This document shows positions 62,472-63,025 of a DNA stretch of 63,025 nt, piece by piece. The DNA lies in contig CAYPHA010000023.1 of NCBI GenBank assembly GCA_964410215.1, forward strand, positions 1 through 63,025, written 5' to 3'. The notes under the pieces were generated by a model, which saw only the letters and a program-made list of their open reading frames with translations, searched no databases and was not told the origin of the DNA. Position numbers and translations under genes: made by a program. The DNA comes from CAYPHA01 sp964410215 (GTDB lineage Bacteria > Calditrichota > Calditrichia > Calditrichales > CAYPHA01). Positions within the stretch are counted from its first letter, which is position 1. The number at the start of each line of letters is the position of its first letter.

Positions 62472-62801
62472 TTACATTCCCGGCATATTGAAATTGCCCG
62501 GTAAACCGCCCAGCATACCACCTGTTATTTTTTGCATCTCCTCATTGGAGCGTTCCTGTGCAGCTTTTACCGCCTGGTTGACGGCAGCAACGATCAGGTC
62601 TTCCAGCATTTCCTTGTCATCCGGATCGATAACTTCAGGTTCTATGGATATCGAAACGATTTCCTGTTTACCATTGGCCACGGCTTTAACCATTCCCCCG
62701 CCGGCACTGCCTTCCACGGTAATATCGGCCAGTTCTTCCTGAGCTTTCTGCATCTCTTTCTGAATTTTCTGCGCCTGTTTGAGCAGGTTGTTCATATTCA
62801 T
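62472..62801 (-). CDS. ybaB: Nucleoid-associated protein YbaB/EbfC
   Basis: 109 residues, standard length. The N-terminal helix (LLKQAQKIQKEMQKAQEELA) and the core DPDDKEMLEDLIVAAVNQA are diagnostic; it ends in a Gly/Met-rich tail. It is a small dimeric DNA-binding protein. The gene order dnaX-ybaB-recR is widely conserved, and the AAGGA Shine-Dalgarno is 6 bases before the ATG. Confidence 0.95.
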   Translation of the reverse strand: MNMNNLLKQAQKIQKEMQKAQEELADITVEGSAGGGMVKAVANGKQEIVSISIEPEVIDPDDKEMLEDLIVAAVNQAVKAAQERSNEEMQKITGGMLGGLPGNFNMPGM

Positions 62802-62815
62802 TACAAGTCCTTCCT

Positions 62816-63025
62816 CTATATAATATCCAAATCGAGTTCATCCACCAGCTTTGCAATAGTGGGATGATCCGATTTTATTTTATTAAGTTGCGTCCTTCGT
62901 TCCCCGGGATCATCCTTTTTCTTTTTACCCGGAAATACGGCAGCATCCTGAATGACATGAAGTTCCACATTTATACCGATTATACTGGAAATGATATTTT
63001 CCAGGAAATTCCGGTTTTTATCCAT
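62816..63025 (-). CDS. dnaX: C-terminal end of DNA polymerase III gamma/tau (DnaX), partial
   Basis: The 69 codons to the window edge end 14 bases before ybaB. The tail reads HPTIAKLVDELDLDII; this position and the HP-x-I/V-x-x-L pattern fit the extreme C-terminus of DnaX. The Met at the edge is almost certainly internal. The call rests mainly on the conserved dnaX-ybaB-recR order. The ATPase domain is outside the window. Confidence 0.75.
   Translation of the reverse strand: MDKNRNFLENIISSIIGINVELHVIQDAAVFPGKKKKDDPGERRTQLNKIKSDHPTIAKLVDELDLDII

Noticed and set aside
1..63025. CRISPR arrays, tRNA or rRNA genes
   Set aside because: No regular repeat-spacer pattern and no recognisable structural RNA in any gap; the gaps are all shorter than about 260 bases.

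Overview
The window is 63 kb of compact bacterial chromosome. No tRNA, rRNA, CRISPR array, integrase or insertion sequence was seen, and no gene-free stretch exceeds about 260 bases (the longest is 59835-60096). The gene content is Gram-negative: TamA/TamB, a TolC-type channel, ADP-heptose epimerase and many lipoproteins. Two secreted proteins carry the C-terminal signatures of the FCB superphylum, one being a type IX-style tail (NYPNPFNPQTSIRF ... GFYFYRL). A Calditrichota/KSB1/Ignavibacteria-like bacterium, motile by flagella (MotAB), is the best guess. The exact lineage is inferred and was not tested.

1-13272, minus strand, is an envelope-biogenesis block. In transcription order it holds an M48 protease, TamB, a TamA/BamA barrel protein, a TPR lipoprotein, a BatD-like protein, a MoxR AAA ATPase, a DUF58 protein, a TPR/SurA-like lipoprotein, a second BatD-like protein and an ABC ATPase cut by the window edge. 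13462-17320, plus strand, holds threonine aldolase and the potassium uptake pair TrkA-TrkH.

17330-31413, minus strand, is a copper/silver-type metal resistance island. A membrane histidine kinase and an NtrC-family regulator (with GAFTGA) are followed by a Cys/His-bearing small membrane protein, CusA, a CusC-like TolC protein, CusB, a broken PII-like gene, a SHOCT protein, a CopB-type P-type ATPase, a DUF302 protein and a metal-binding lipoprotein. Two sigma-54-like -24/-12 elements precede the two efflux units, and an inverted-repeat cluster suited to an enhancer lies between the regulator and the cus operon. The regulator, its likely sites and both efflux machines are therefore adjacent. 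This is the most distinctive system in the window.

31571-42219, minus strand, holds PruA, an 1871-residue secreted multidomain protein, a lamin-tail-domain secreted protein and a geranylgeranyl-reductase-family flavoprotein. 42316-48074 holds a SWIM/SNF2 helicase, a YciB-NUDIX fusion and a SpoIIE phosphatase. 48251-51399, plus strand, holds a zinc-type alcohol dehydrogenase, MotA, MotB and thioredoxin.

51472-63025 is mostly housekeeping: aminopeptidase P, an outer-membrane barrel protein, ferredoxin, HldD, a deoxyhypusine-synthase-like protein, a uracil-DNA-glycosylase-like protein, phosphomannomutase, a NifU-domain protein, a bifunctional nuclease, an MBL hydrolase, and the conserved dnaX-ybaB-recR cluster at the right edge.

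Starts were re-chosen from Shine-Dalgarno sequences, signal peptides and family N-termini. Many genes have weak Shine-Dalgarno sequences, so some starts are uncertain by a few codons.
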